Shown here in pieces: positions 45,101-50,077 of a DNA stretch of 64,000 nt. The notes beneath the pieces are model-generated. The model worked only from the letters and a program-made list of their open reading frames with translations, searched no databases and was not told where the DNA came from. The position numbers were made by a program, and so were the translations under genes. The stretch's first letter is position 1. The number at the start of each line of letters is the position of its first letter. This DNA comes from Balanoglossus misakiensis (Eukaryota; Hemichordata): assembly GCA_040954595.2 (NCBI GenBank), contig CM082587.2:10416001-10480000 (forward strand). The letters run 5' to 3'.

Positions 45101-48100
45101 CCAAAACAACTGGAAGAGCAGTTTCTGACATAAGTGGACTTTTGGACCAAAAATGTCTAAAACTACCCACCCCCCTCCTCCCCAGTATTGATATTTGACA
45201 CATGTTTATGTACACCATAATAAAAATACTTGTAGGTCCTTGTAAACCAAATTTTAAGAAATCAGAAAAGTGGCTACTGAGAATTGACCAGAAATGACAA
45301 AAATAAAATGTATTTTTAAAAATACAATTACTAATTTTTGTCATGCTGTCAAACAACTCACACGATTAATTGCATCTGAATCCACTAATAACATGAAATG
45401 AATTGTTAAAAAGAGAAAAAAAAATGAGTTCATCTACATGTAGTCTCCTATTTACCTGTAAGGTGACAACAAATTATGTTGTGAATGATGCTAGCTGCCA
45501 GTTACAATCTTCATTGTTGAGATAATTCTTGCCTTCAAAATATTCTGTACTGCTGAGATTCTGTTTATATGACTGTGCTATGAAATTCCCACCACACAAA
45601 GAATATACTGGAAGAAAGAAAAAGTCATCTTAACATACACACCTCACAAACAGAACATCAGCAAGATCACAGTCAAGGTAGGGCCAATATTGCCTACACG
45701 TGCAATCTATAATGTTATACCTGGTTCACACAGGGTAAAATTTGAAACGTTTCAGAGACAGTATTTGCCTAAGGTAAACACAGAGCATTAATTTCTCGTT
45801 TTAAAGTATGTACATGTACAAAACTTAGTATTACCTGCTTGCCAAGATGCTTCAAAGCCAGTAGCAGTATGATAACTATCTGAGAGAAATTTCACCAACA
45901 TTGCATTACCACTGCTAATAACTTCATCAGGCTGGTCCGGTCCACTATATGTTGCAAGAACTTTGGATTGGTCAAACACAGACCCATCGACAATGACAAC
46001 AGTATCATGATAAAGTTCACTGTCAAAATACGGAAACTGAAAAGAATAAAAACAAAATGTTACAACACACATCATACATAGTGAGCTGTCTCAAGCCAAT
46101 ATACATGAAAATAAACACAGATTCATGACTTAAGCCCCATTAGCTGTAACTTCTTGCATTTTTCAGTATTTCTATTCTGTGTATCAACCATAGTTTCTTG
46201 TTCAGCTCCCCAGGGCAGAGTTAAATCCATAGTCTTAATCTTCTCATTGAAATATGAGAAGATTAGTGTACATAAGCTTTGTATTTCATTGAATGGCACA
46301 ATCTGTAATTTAGACACTTTAACGAAAAAGAGTTTGAAATGTAATTTGAACGACCGTATTATAGAGACTCCAAAAAGTCAAGCAACACTGGAAAAAATGT
46401 TGAATATATTTAATCTAAACTGGGAAAAAATGTATGACTTCACTTACAAGTTATCAATACATTGTAAGGCTAGAGCTTTTCAATTTAAATTACTTCACAA
46501 TATTTTGTATACAAACAAACAGCTAAACAGGTACAATCCACAGAAATTTCCAACTGCTCTTTGTGATTTATGTAAAGTGGAAACAGAGTCCATCGACCAT
46601 TTATTTCATAGTTGCAATTGTACTACTGCTCTCTGGAGGGACCTACTGTTTACGTTGGGTATCCCTCTTAAATTGAAAAAACCACCATCAGTGTTATGTA
46701 TGGTTTTGGGTGACCCAAACGAGACTTTTATAGTCAATTTTATAGCAATGCAAGTTAGAATGTACATTTACTACTGTAAATTAAATAATCGAATTCCGAA
46801 TATCACTGGGTTTATTGTTCAGCTCAAAAACATACATGAAATTGAACTTAAGATTGCAACTGCAAATCATAAAATGTATTTTCATCTTAAAAAATGGTCG
46901 TCACTTATGAGGTATATAACAAACTGAGAATACCAGATTGTTTTGTTTTTTTTCTCTTCTTTCCATTAAGTTATGCTTCCAAAAAATAATTGTCAATTTT
47001 TTTTTTTTTTTTAAATCTACTTATGTATCAAAATGACTGTTTGTGTTCCCAATAAAAAGTATTAAAAAAAAAAAAAAAAAAAATCTTCTCATTGAAATAT
47101 ATGAGTGCACAATCGGCATTGTTGTTGTTTGAAAACATTTGTAAATAATAACAATGGTCAGTACATACACATGACTTGTTGACAAGCAGAGAGCTGCAGG
47201 GGTGTGATGGGTTACTCATAAGGACAGGAAATGTGTTTTATACACAAAACAAAAATACTGATAAACTAGCCTGAAGTTATAGATAGTTTGTTATAAGGAA
47301 GAAACTTTTTAATACAGGTGTCCAGTTTATTTCATAGAGGTTCCTTTAAAATTGTGTTTGTACGACGAATGGATGGGAAAAGGTGTTCTGTATAGGCAGG
47401 TTTCCAGATTAGACAAGTTTTACTGTACCTCAAAATTTATTCTGGATGTTGCAGGTCCCTGGATTGTCCAAATACATTCTTGTAGAATGTAATAATTATC
47501 ATCTGGGTATCCAGTGCTGTGAAAGGTCCCTGAGACACCAGTTTCCAAACCACCACATGTTCCTGAACATCATCAAAATAAAAAGAAAGGGTTTATTTGT
47601 GTGATGAATGGTCATAAAGCTTCAGCTCTTCAAGTTGAAGAAATTTCATTGATGATAAAATTACTTCACCAACAGTGAGTATCCAATGTACATGTATAAA
47701 ACAAATTTTATATTAGTATAAATCAAATGTAAAATTTTGAAACAACATTTATCACACCCGAAAATTCCAAGAACAGCATATTATTATTCTCTAAGCTCAA
47801 ACTATCAGTGTGAAAGATGCCAGATTCTTAAAATACTTGACCCAGTTTTGTTTCTGATTTATAATTATGAAATACTGTAAAACAGGAAATTTTTCGTGAT
47901 ATCAAAAGTGACAACTTTTATGCGATGATTAATTTTCAAATTCTCATTTTTCACTGCATTGTTATCTTCGAAAAACATTTTTACACAACTTGTTTATTTT
48001 CGTGTTTTTTGGCTCTCGCATAGTTCGTGAAATATTTATAGCTCGCGAAAATTTCCTGTTTTACAGTACGAAATTCTTTGAGGATCAGAATTTCTGCTGA

Positions 48101-50077
48101 CAGTTCAAAAGTAGTCTGTAGTTGCAAAGGAGATGTACAAATAATTATGGTCTGGTAGTTTGAGGTTGGCACATATCAGTTGTCATGCATATTTACAAGA
48201 TTCTTTTGTATAATGACTTCAAGCCAAAACTACACTATACCACACATTTAGGAAACTTGGTCTCATCACCTGGGCCCACTTTGCAATGATGTTGAGGTGA
48301 GCGTAGAGAATATGATTGTTTCAGACCACTTGCCAAAAACATACCTGCACATCCAATCTCATCAGAGAAATCACCATCACCACAGTCAACTGTACCATCA
48401 CAAACCCAGTCAGGATTTATACAATTACCATTGGAGCATCGAAAGTCACCTGAACAAAAATTATTTAAAAAATAAAGATAACATTTACATTGATGGATAT
48501 TTTTTTAACTTTTGTCATAATACTGATATATCTTATTAATTTTCTGTATGTAGGAAAGGACATGAAAGTTTTTGTATCAAACCCATAAGCTTTTAAGTTT
48601 ATGAACAATATCACACGATCAATATTGTATCTCTGCCAAAAGTAAAACTGCTTTAACAAAAAAGCATGAAAACCTGTTTCACATAAATAGTCTAAAAGTA
48701 TAATTTAAAGATAACAATTCAATTAATGAGTGGAATTATTTAGCGACAAAATTACTGGCCAGAATGAAGTAACTCTCCTCCGTTTTGAATTTCAAATATA
48801 ACACCATTCTGCACCGCAGGAGACATGATCTCATCTGATCCCCTTTGTTTAACTTTTAGTGGTGAGCTCTTCCAAGTCTAGATGTTTAAAGTTTAATATC
48901 CTATCACATGTATATCTTGTATGGCTTAGGGGACTCTCTCACTCTCTCCCTCCCACCCCCTCTCCCTCCCCCCTCCCTCTCTAGCTCTCTCCCTCCCCCT
49001 CTCCCTCCCTCTCCCCTCGATCCTCCCTCCCCTCTCTCTCCCCTCCCTCTCCCCTCCCTCCCTCTCCCTTTCTCTTACCGCCCCCCTCCCTCCCCTCTCC
49101 CCTCCCTCCCTTTCTCCCACCCTCCCCTCGATCTCCCACTCCCCTCGATCCCCCTCCCCTCTCACTCTCCCCTCCCACCCTCTCCCTCCCTCACTTTTGC
49201 TCTCTCTCTCTCTCTCTCTTAGTGTAGGGAAGTGACCACAGCAGTGTGAGAAAAGTAAAGACCTGATGCTAGTAAGGGCAGATTCTAGTTGATTTGAATC
49301 AGACTTACCCTCAGCACAAGCTGCTACTTCACACATTGACGGACTGACATCATCACATCTTGCATGATACCATGGGTAAATATTTTCAAAGAGGTTTAAC
49401 CTCACACATTGCCCAGTGGAGGCATCAGGTTCTGTGTCTGCCCATCGACCATCAAAGACACTACCTTTCCTGCCATCTGAATAATCATATTCCACACTGC
49501 CACCTGGATTGGGTACACTAAATCCTATAAAATGGAAATAAAGAAAGAAGATGCATACAGCAGTGTTTCATCCAGGATGGGGGGATATGTCCCCCTTTGC
49601 AAGAATAGTTGCACTCTTGCAAGGAGGGGAATGAGTGACATCGCTGAGTCTGTAACGGGCACCATTTCCCCCTTGACAAATTTCTAGGGGGTGCCAACAT
49701 GCTGACAGTGGGCGAATTCCCCCATCCCTCCGTCTGGATGAAAAACTGCATACAGAGTCACTTGGCAAGATTTTGTGAGGTGATTGAGATGTAAAAAATA
49801 GGCTTTTCAATTACCATCTTGAGACAATTATCATTCAAGTGTTACTATGCAGTGCTCACTTGTAAACTGTCAAATTCCAAAACCAGTTATTTTTTACACT
49901 TGATACACCCACAAATTATTTGGGAACACTGAGAAACACTGTTAAAAGACACACTCACCAATCCAACCATGGTTCGCTGTTTCATTGGAAGTCTCTTCAA
50001 TCTGGTTTACAATCTCTGCTCCAGCATAAAGATTTTCAGAATAACCCTCAATTACTGTCAAGTGCCCACCATAAAAT
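21030..50077 (-). CDS. Large mosaic extracellular protein gene (CTLD-LDLa-CUB-sushi-EGF-mucin-expansin-like-HYR-Ephrin_rec_like), possibly a pseudogene
   Basis: Overall gene model; the exons are listed individually. It runs right to left across more than 30 exons with GT-AG borders, mostly phase 1-1, as in metazoan shuffled modules. Order: C-type lectin, LDLa, CUB x3, sushi x4, cbEGF, sushi x3 plus a partial sushi, Thr-rich linkers, expansin-like DPBB plus CBM63-like, Thr-rich linkers, a Cys-rich PDYC module, RKRR site, HYR, sushi, a second PDYC module, three Ephrin_rec_like repeats, EGF. Product inferred: secreted or membrane-anchored matrix/recognition protein. No signal peptide, transmembrane segment or terminal exon is seen, so both ends are missing or displaced. 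Lesions: stops in CUB2 and sushi 4, frameshifts in sushi 7 and PDYC module 2, a truncated sushi 5, a lost acceptor in the last EGF. Phase continuity argues for one gene; two adjacent genes cannot be excluded. Confidence 0.75.
21274..21435 (-). CDS. Exon: Ephrin_rec_like (GCC2/GCC3) repeat 3
   Basis: Translates as [37 protein letters not shown]...DDC. This is the six-Cys ephrin-receptor-like repeat common in SVEP1-like and other mosaic proteins. Phase 1 to 1, 162 nt. Third of three tandem repeats. Confidence 0.85.
   Translation of the reverse strand, partial: KNAQLAHIPTLVLSHVYFVPVTITRMRVVPENATHVQQDCVQRMKVPIVWMTV
21518..21823. mobile_element. MITE with TGCTGTTCCGATTAC inverted ends, copy 1
   Basis: Both ends carry TGCTGTTCCGATTAC in inverted orientation, with CCTACC-rich subterminal sequence. 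Intronic and non-coding. A second copy lies at 26167-26409. Confidence 0.75.
21878..22036 (-). CDS. Exon: Ephrin_rec_like repeat 2
   Basis: [19 protein letters not shown] followed by [16 protein letters not shown] and a final C. Same Cys pattern as its neighbours. 159 nt, phase 1-1. Confidence 0.85.
22370..22525 (-). CDS. Exon: Ephrin_rec_like repeat 1
   Basis: [19 protein letters not shown] then [20 protein letters not shown] and DDC. 156 nt, phase 1-1, with consensus acceptor and donor (GTAAGA). Confidence 0.85.
22526..23282. other. Intron with an interspersed repeat
   Basis: About 22590-22660 resembles 41165-41236 (CATTA..TCCACAA..CTCTGAAA.TAGAT.ATTCTTAG.ATGAA), so it is an interspersed repeat rather than an exon. 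An open frame on the minus strand here has no domain signature. Confidence 0.5.
23283..23523 (-). CDS. Exon: PDYC module 2, C-terminal half
   Basis: [19 protein letters not shown], then [36 protein letters not shown]. It is the counterpart of the exon at 27009-27270 ([31 protein letters not shown]): same phases (0 in, 1 out), similar length and similar Cys spacing. The family is unknown to me. It is followed directly by the Ephrin_rec_like exons. Confidence 0.75.
23582..23700. repeat. Interspersed intronic repeat (AGCTGTAACTT family)
   Basis: AGCTGTAACTTTTGGC..TTTTTCAGTATTTTCTTCCGTGTATCAAACGC recurs in similar form at 46143-46215 and partly at 37760-37810. No TIRs determined. Confidence 0.6.
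23910..24218. mobile_element. Foldback TTAA MITE, copy 1
   Basis: Two inverted halves. The left has TTTGATACAA.TACAAGACAC, TTCTACATGTGGATATATAG and CCACACACAACTTCCATCC; the right is the reverse complement. The ends are of the AGGGACAAAG type, flanked by TTAA on the left. The subterminal CTCTCTCGCTGCC block is lost on the left. Confidence 0.8.
24384..24597 (-). pseudogene. Exon: PDYC module 2, N-terminal half, frameshifted
   Basis: [16 protein letters not shown]..., [13 protein letters not shown] and [14 protein letters not shown] match the module 1 exon at 27780-28018 in key Cys and hydrophobic positions. Near 24417-24424 the frame is lost and runs to TAG. The frame that continues ([12 protein letters not shown]) reaches the donor in the phase needed by the next exon. 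The 214-nt length is one short of the expected phase, consistent with a 1-nt deletion. Confidence 0.65.
24751..24825. repeat. Three tandem 25-bp repeats in an intron
   Basis: ATGTAGGTATTGAC(G/T)GATT.. repeated at 24751, 24776 and 24801 with one variable base. Confidence 0.85.
25065..25280 (-). CDS. Exon: sushi (CCP) domain after HYR
   Basis: [17 protein letters not shown]..., [32 protein letters not shown] sushi-type fold with an extra Cys pair. 216 nt, phase 1-1. HYR-sushi neighbours are common in SVEP1-like proteins. Confidence 0.8.
25537..25767 (-). CDS. Exon: HYR domain
   Basis: [30 protein letters not shown], then [20 protein letters not shown]. The Ig-like hyalin repeat signature (V.A.D.SGN.a.C.F.V.V) is clear. 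231 nt, phase 1-1. Confidence 0.9.
26167..26409. mobile_element. MITE with TGCTGTTCCGATTAC-type ends, copy 2
   Basis: Left end TGCTGTTCTGATTAC; the right end is the inverted counterpart next to GGTCGGGTAATTGGAACAGCA. It ends only ~30 bp from the neighbouring exon's splice donor. Confidence 0.75.
26442..26540 (-). CDS. Exon: RKRR-containing linker with sushi-like tail
   Basis: [18 protein letters not shown] then [15 protein letters not shown] is a furin-type dibasic site. The W.GTAPVC end is the typical close of a sushi domain. 99 nt, phase 1-1. It follows PDYC module 1; no counterpart was found after module 2. Confidence 0.7.
27009..27270 (-). CDS. Exon: PDYC module 1, C-terminal half
   Basis: [16 protein letters not shown]..., [42 protein letters not shown]. 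Phase 0 in and 1 out, 262 nt. Pairs with the exon at 27780-28018. No domain family recognised. Confidence 0.75.
27780..28018 (-). CDS. Exon: PDYC module 1, N-terminal half
   Basis: [46 protein letters not shown], then a [15 protein letters not shown] strand. 239 nt, phase 1 in and 0 out. Three conserved Cys are shared with 24384-24597. Confidence 0.75.
28443..28544 (-). CDS. Exon: Thr-rich linker
   Basis: [20 protein letters not shown] then TPTQLP. Mucin-like, likely O-glycosylated. 102 nt, phase 1-1. Confidence 0.75.
29055..29666 (-). CDS. Exon: long Ser/Thr-rich mucin segment
   Basis: 612 nt, phase 1-1, about 204 residues of Thr/Ser/Glu-rich low complexity with an imperfect tandem repeat ([28 protein letters not shown]). 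No Cys until the donor. It separates the expansin-like module from the Cys-rich C-terminal part, presumably as a rigid O-glycosylated stalk. Confidence 0.8.
29890..30060. mobile_element. TA-flanked MITE (CTGTAAAACGGG family), copy 1
   Basis: Starts TACAGTAAAATAGGAAATTT and contains the family core (AACGATGCAGTGAAATAC..GAACGTGAAAATTAAT). The right end is degraded. Confidence 0.6.
30213..30549 (-). CDS. Exon: expansin C-terminal (CBM63-like) domain
   Basis: [51 protein letters not shown], then a short acidic and Thr-rich tail. The order strand, W..L.R...N.F, PL.V.VYS.SG is that of the second domain of expansins and bacterial EXLX proteins, which binds polysaccharide. 337 nt, phase 0 in and 1 out. 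It directly follows the DPBB exons, so both expansin domains are present in the right order. Confidence 0.75.
30648..30859. mobile_element. TA-flanked MITE (CTGTAAAACGGG family), copy 2
   Basis: TACTGTAAAATGGG at the left, CCCGTTTTACAGTA at the right; 212 bp. TA flank on each side, as in Tc1/mariner-type insertions. Confidence 0.8.
31111..31329 (-). CDS. Exon: expansin-like double-psi beta-barrel, second half
   Basis: [47 protein letters not shown]. This matches the CG.CL.V..., V.V.V.D.C, l.LS..Af..I and v.y..V.C blocks of RlpA/expansin/EG45 barrels. The conserved Asp in VTDMC is present; the position corresponding to the HFD Asp of plant expansins reads LVLS. 219 nt, phase 0-0. Confidence 0.75.
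31597..31769 (-). CDS. Exon: expansin-like double-psi beta-barrel, first half
   Basis: [18 protein letters not shown]..., [20 protein letters not shown]. The GTCSFG..yvAamN pattern is the first strand-loop of expansin D1. The acceptor that keeps phase is the AG in AAAG at 31770; an upstream CAG 5 nt away would shift frame. 173 nt, phase 1 in and 0 out. Confidence 0.65.
32000..32135. repeat. Imperfect foldback element in an intron
   Basis: ACAGCATACGTTTGT near 32002 faces ACAAATGTATGCTGT near 32120, with an inner stem AATCTGTTTC/GAAACAGACT. Non-coding. Confidence 0.6.
32436..32594 (-). CDS. Exon: Thr-rich linker before the expansin-like module
   Basis: [40 protein letters not shown]. 159 nt, phase 1-1, no Cys. 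Confidence 0.75.
33193..33474 (-). CDS. Exon: Thr-rich segment with 12-residue tandem repeats
   Basis: [20 protein letters not shown]..., then [35 protein letters not shown]. 282 nt, phase 1-1. The repeat is also clear at the nucleotide level (period 36). Confidence 0.8.
33702..33881 (-). CDS. Exon: partial sushi domain running into a Thr-rich tail
   Basis: [40 protein letters not shown], then TTPSTTTTG. Three of the four sushi Cys are present; the closing W..P.C is replaced by mucin-like sequence. 180 nt, phase 1-1. Confidence 0.75.
34052..34192. mobile_element. TA-flanked MITE (CTGTAAAACGGG family), copy 3, partial
   Basis: Family core GATGCAGTGAAATACAAGAA and right end CCCATTTTACACTGTA; the left end is degraded. 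Confidence 0.6.
34298..34478 (-). pseudogene. Exon: sushi domain 7 with a frameshift
   Basis: Starts [15 protein letters not shown] in the expected phase, then meets TAG. The +1 frame continues as [38 protein letters not shown] to a good donor. Removing one G from the GGG at about 34434-34436 would restore both frame and phase (181 nt present, 180 expected). It could be a homopolymer sequencing error or a real lesion. Confidence 0.7.
34621..34781. mobile_element. Foldback element with ~56-bp arms
   Basis: ATGCATTAAAGTTATGTAGC at 34621 onward is inverted at the right (to 34781), including TTTGATCAACAGTTGAAAT. Few mismatches, a ~49-nt loop and no coding capacity. Confidence 0.8.
34853..35047 (-). 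CDS. Exon: sushi domain 6
   Basis: [53 protein letters not shown]. All four Cys and the Trp are present. 195 nt, phase 1-1. Confidence 0.85.
35114..35240. mobile_element. Foldback TTAA MITE, copy 2, left half only
   Basis: TTAAGGGACAAAGTCTCTCT through CCACACACAACTTCCATA, then breaks off. Same family as 42118-42471. Confidence 0.75.
35316..35474 (-). CDS. Exon: sushi domain 5, apparently 5'-truncated
   Basis: [44 protein letters not shown]. It has three Cys; the expected first Cys is missing. The phase-compatible acceptor (GTGAAG/GATCC) has a poor pyrimidine tract, and an interspersed repeat shared with 50276-50500 lies immediately upstream. 159 nt, phase 1-1. Confidence 0.6.
35490..35700. 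repeat. Interspersed repeat next to sushi 5 (copy of 50276-50500)
   Basis: Shares GGAGAAAAAAAATCTG.GAA, CATTTCC, AGTTCAGC, TTTTAGAGAAAACA, ATTTCCAGGAAATG.CTGTT and AACTTAAAAGA.AAATT with the copy near 50300-50480. Confidence 0.7.
35808..35936 (-). CDS. Exon: calcium-binding EGF-like domain
   Basis: [36 protein letters not shown]. The DINEC start and the C.N...Y.C.C pattern define cbEGF; the Asn hydroxylation position is changed (ENRDGDYQC). 129 nt, phase 1-1. Confidence 0.9.
36010..36210. mobile_element. TA-flanked MITE (CTGTAAAACGGG family), copy 4, diverged
   Basis: CGGGAAATTTTCGCAAAC start and AACAGTTTCTGC..TATCGCGAAAATTTC core. The ends are worn. Confidence 0.55.
36397..36703. mobile_element. 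307-bp MITE with 29-bp inverted ends
   Basis: The left end AGGCCAAAAAATGAAATG.. continues to TTTCTGGTCAG (36397-36425). The right end CTGACCAGAAACATTTCC..TTGGCCT (36675-36703) is its reverse complement with two or so mismatches. Confidence 0.8.
36749..36931 (-). pseudogene. Exon: sushi domain 4 with an in-frame stop
   Basis: Spliced in phase 1 the exon begins R, stop (TGA at 36929-36927), then [48 protein letters not shown]. All four Cys and the Trp are intact. 183 nt, phase 1-1. Alternative AGs do not rescue the frame. Confidence 0.7.
37253..37435 (-). CDS. Exon: sushi domain 3
   Basis: [49 protein letters not shown]. Complete four-Cys sushi. 183 nt, phase 1-1. Confidence 0.9.
37546..37759. 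mobile_element. TA-flanked MITE (CTGTAAAACGGG family), copy 5
   Basis: TACTGCAAAATGGG to CCTGTTTTAGAGTA, with the core ACAATGCAGTTAGTGA and CGAAAATTAATCCTCGC. 214 bp. Confidence 0.75.
37889..38068 (-). CDS. Exon: sushi domain 2
   Basis: [48 protein letters not shown]. An extra Cys lies near the start. 180 nt, phase 1-1. Confidence 0.85.
38124..38451. mobile_element. Foldback TTAA MITE, copy 3
   Basis: AGGGACAAATTAAGTCTATC at the left, GACTTTGTCGCTTTAAATG at the right. The two inverted halves around CATTTTGGCGAG are intact. Confidence 0.8.
38452..39077. other. Intron remainder, no exon seen
   Basis: AT-rich with a poly-T run near 38691. No splice-bounded module in either strand. Confidence 0.45.
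39078..39263 (-). CDS. Exon: sushi domain 1
   Basis: [50 protein letters not shown]. 186 nt, phase 1-1. Confidence 0.85.
39363..40432. mobile_element. 1070-bp CAGTGTTTCC-ended non-autonomous element (hAT-like)
   Basis: CAGTGTTTCC at the left, GGAAACACTG at the right, flanked by ATTATC on both sides (39357-39362 and 40433-40438). CAGTG-type ends suggest hAT; a 6-bp match is shorter than the usual 8-bp duplication. A LINE-like fragment is nested inside. Confidence 0.7.
39567..39885 (+). mobile_element. Nested LINE 3'-end fragment
   Basis: A 319-bp insertion ending AATAAAACAATATAAAAAAA..CTTTAAAAA, flanked by the direct repeat AAATATTGATGCA (39554-39566 and 39886-39898). An A-rich tail plus a target duplication indicates retrotransposition. 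Confidence 0.75.
40433..41041. other. Intron stretch without a recognised exon
   Basis: Moderately CpG-rich (CTCGCGCTCGGCTCTG near 40818). Overlapping open frames on + have no domain signature. Confidence 0.4.
41052..41171. mobile_element. 120-bp foldback with perfect 24-bp arms
   Basis: The arm at 41052-41075 (CTTTACGGCCCTGATACGGG...) is the exact reverse complement of 41148-41171. The inner GGTCGTACG/CGTACGACC extends the pairing. Same design as 19957-20099 but unrelated in sequence. Confidence 0.85.
41355..41538 (-). CDS. Exon: CUB domain 3, second half
   Basis: [43 protein letters not shown]. Typical CUB end (v.F.s......GF.a.F). 184 nt, phase 0 in and 1 out. Confidence 0.85.
41576..41785. 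mobile_element. TA-flanked MITE (CTGTAAAACGGG family), copy 6
   Basis: TACCGTAAAACGGG to CCCGTTTTACAGTA, 210 bp, complete. Opposite orientation to copies 2 and 5 judging by the core. Confidence 0.8.
41827..41995. mobile_element. TA-flanked MITE (CTGTAAAACGGG family), copy 7
   Basis: TACTGTAAAACGGGAAATTT to ACCGTTTTACAGTA, internally shortened (169 bp). It lies only 41 bp from copy 6, in the other orientation. Confidence 0.8.
42118..42471. mobile_element. Foldback TTAA MITE, copy 4 (reference copy)
   Basis: Perfect TTAA duplications (42114-42117 and 42472-42475) flank AGGGACAAAGTCTC.. and its inverse. The halves contain TTTGATACAAGACAC, TTCTACCTGTGGATATATAG and CAACTTCCATCCC and are inverted around two CATTTTGGCGAG blocks. 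About 354 bp, no ORF. TTAA duplication is typical of piggyBac and Kolobok classes. Confidence 0.85.
42509..42693 (-). CDS. Exon: CUB domain 3, first half
   Basis: [48 protein letters not shown]. Classical CUB start (SPGY, C.W.I). 185 nt, phase 1 in and 0 out. Confidence 0.85.
42951..43879. mobile_element. Foldback TTAA MITE, copy 5, split by another element
   Basis: The left piece ends at ATGTTAA (43016) and the right piece resumes at 43604 with TGTAAATGTGGATATATAG. The right TTAA is at 43880-43883. The interruption is the TTAA element at 43017-43599. Confidence 0.8.
43017..43599. mobile_element. 583-bp TTAA element nested in the MITE
   Basis: TIRs AGCCCCAGTATTTCTCGT and (inverted) AGCCTCAGTATTTCTCGT differ by one base. 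Exact TTAA duplications at 43013-43016 and 43600-43603. Non-coding. A 26-bp perfect palindrome lies at 43425-43450 (half site TGACTTTCTGTCC). Confidence 0.9.
44015..44363. mobile_element. Foldback TTAA MITE, copy 6
   Basis: TTAA (44011-44014) then AGGGACAAAGTTTCTCTC; the right end is GACTTTGTCCCT followed by ATAA, a one-base change of the target site. Confidence 0.85.
44449..44650 (-). CDS. Exon: CUB domain 2, second half
   Basis: [58 protein letters not shown] complete CUB second half with D..SVYDG. 202 nt, phase 0 in and 1 out. Confidence 0.9.
44766..45019. mobile_element. Foldback TTAA MITE, copy 7, internally deleted
   Basis: TTAAGGGGCAAAGTCTCTCT at the left, GAGACTTTGTCCCTATAAGG at the right; much of the central hairpin is missing. 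Confidence 0.75.
45456..45607 (-). pseudogene. Exon: CUB domain 2, first half, with an in-frame stop
   Basis: [36 protein letters not shown], stop (TAA at 45476-45474), FVVTLQ. Reading through the stop joins perfectly, in phase 0, to FISFATEDG of the next exon, and the CUB pattern C.W.l......V.L.F is kept. A single base change (for example to a Tyr codon) would remove the stop. 152 nt with good splice sites. Confidence 0.75.
45835..46036 (-). CDS. Exon: CUB domain 1, second half
   Basis: [56 protein letters not shown]. 202 nt, phase 0 in and 1 out. Confidence 0.9.
46256..46927 (+). CDS. LINE ORF2 C-terminal fragment
   Basis: Open from the truncation point to a stop at 46927. Contains [34 protein letters not shown] and ALWRDLLF. 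This is the C.-C..E...H.f..C zinc-knuckle region at the end of non-LTR reverse transcriptases of the L1/Tx1 kind. The reverse transcriptase core and endonuclease are absent because the copy is 5' truncated. A start codon at 46154 upstream belongs to the host flank and is not a real start. Confidence 0.8.
   Translation, partial: EKISVHKLCISLNGTICNLDTLTKKSLKCNLNDRIIETPKSQATLEKMLNIFNLNWEKMYDFTYKLSIHCKARAFQFKLLHNILYTNKQLNRYNPQKFPTALCDLCKVETESIDHLFHSCNCTTALWRDLLFTLGIPLKLKKPPSVLCMVLGDPNETFIVNFIAMQVRMYIYYCKLNNRIPNITGFIVQLKNIHEIELKIATANHKMYFHLKKWSSLMRYITN
46256..47081 (+). mobile_element. 5'-truncated LINE with poly-A tail and 19-bp target duplication
   Basis: The direct repeat AATCTTCTCATTGAAATAT occurs at 46237-46255 and again, directly after the A tail, at 47082-47100. 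The element holds the end of an ORF, a 3' UTR with AATAAA and about 20 A. A perfect duplication and open frame imply a fairly recent insertion. It lies in an intron, antisense to the host gene. Confidence 0.9.
47429..47562 (-). CDS. Exon: CUB domain 1, first half
   Basis: [39 protein letters not shown]. Typical CUB start. 134 nt, phase 1 in and 0 out. Confidence 0.9.
47873..48068. mobile_element. TA-flanked MITE (CTGTAAAACGGG family), copy 8
   Basis: TACTGTAAAACAGGAAATTT to CCTGTTTTACAGTA, 196 bp. Confidence 0.8.
48345..48449 (-). CDS. Exon: LDL-receptor class A domain
   Basis: [20 protein letters not shown] then [14 protein letters not shown]. All six Cys and the acidic calcium box (D.....D.sDE) are present. 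105 nt, phase 1-1. Confidence 0.95.
48940..49220. repeat. Polypyrimidine low-complexity tract
   Basis: About 280 nt of CCCTCC/CTCTCC on +, i.e. a G/A-rich sense strand with many GGG runs in the intron of the minus-strand gene. Potential G-quadruplex or triplex DNA. The Glu/Arg/Gly-rich frames here are artefacts. Confidence 0.9.
49309..49524 (-). CDS. Exon: C-type lectin domain, second part
   Basis: [54 protein letters not shown]. This is the carbohydrate-recognition half with W..dEP-like and the C...C...C end; the classical EPN/WND calcium motifs are not intact. 216 nt, phase 1-1. Confidence 0.8.
49959..50077 (-). CDS. Exon: C-type lectin domain, first part (most 5' exon found)
   Basis: [40 protein letters not shown]. 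The GGHL..I...E and WIG motifs are characteristic of C-type lectins. It starts after a TTTTCAG acceptor, so at least one upstream exon (signal peptide and first CTLD Cys) is expected but not seen before 51.2 kb. Confidence 0.85.

Noticed and set aside
46154-46255. Met start and signal-peptide-like segment of the 257-residue + frame
   Set aside because: These residues come from host intron DNA upstream of the LINE's target duplication; the element starts at 46256.
48926-49495. Glu/Arg/Gly-rich 189-residue frame
   Set aside because: Only its first ~70 residues are the true lectin exon; the rest is intronic polypyrimidine tract read through the donor at 49309.
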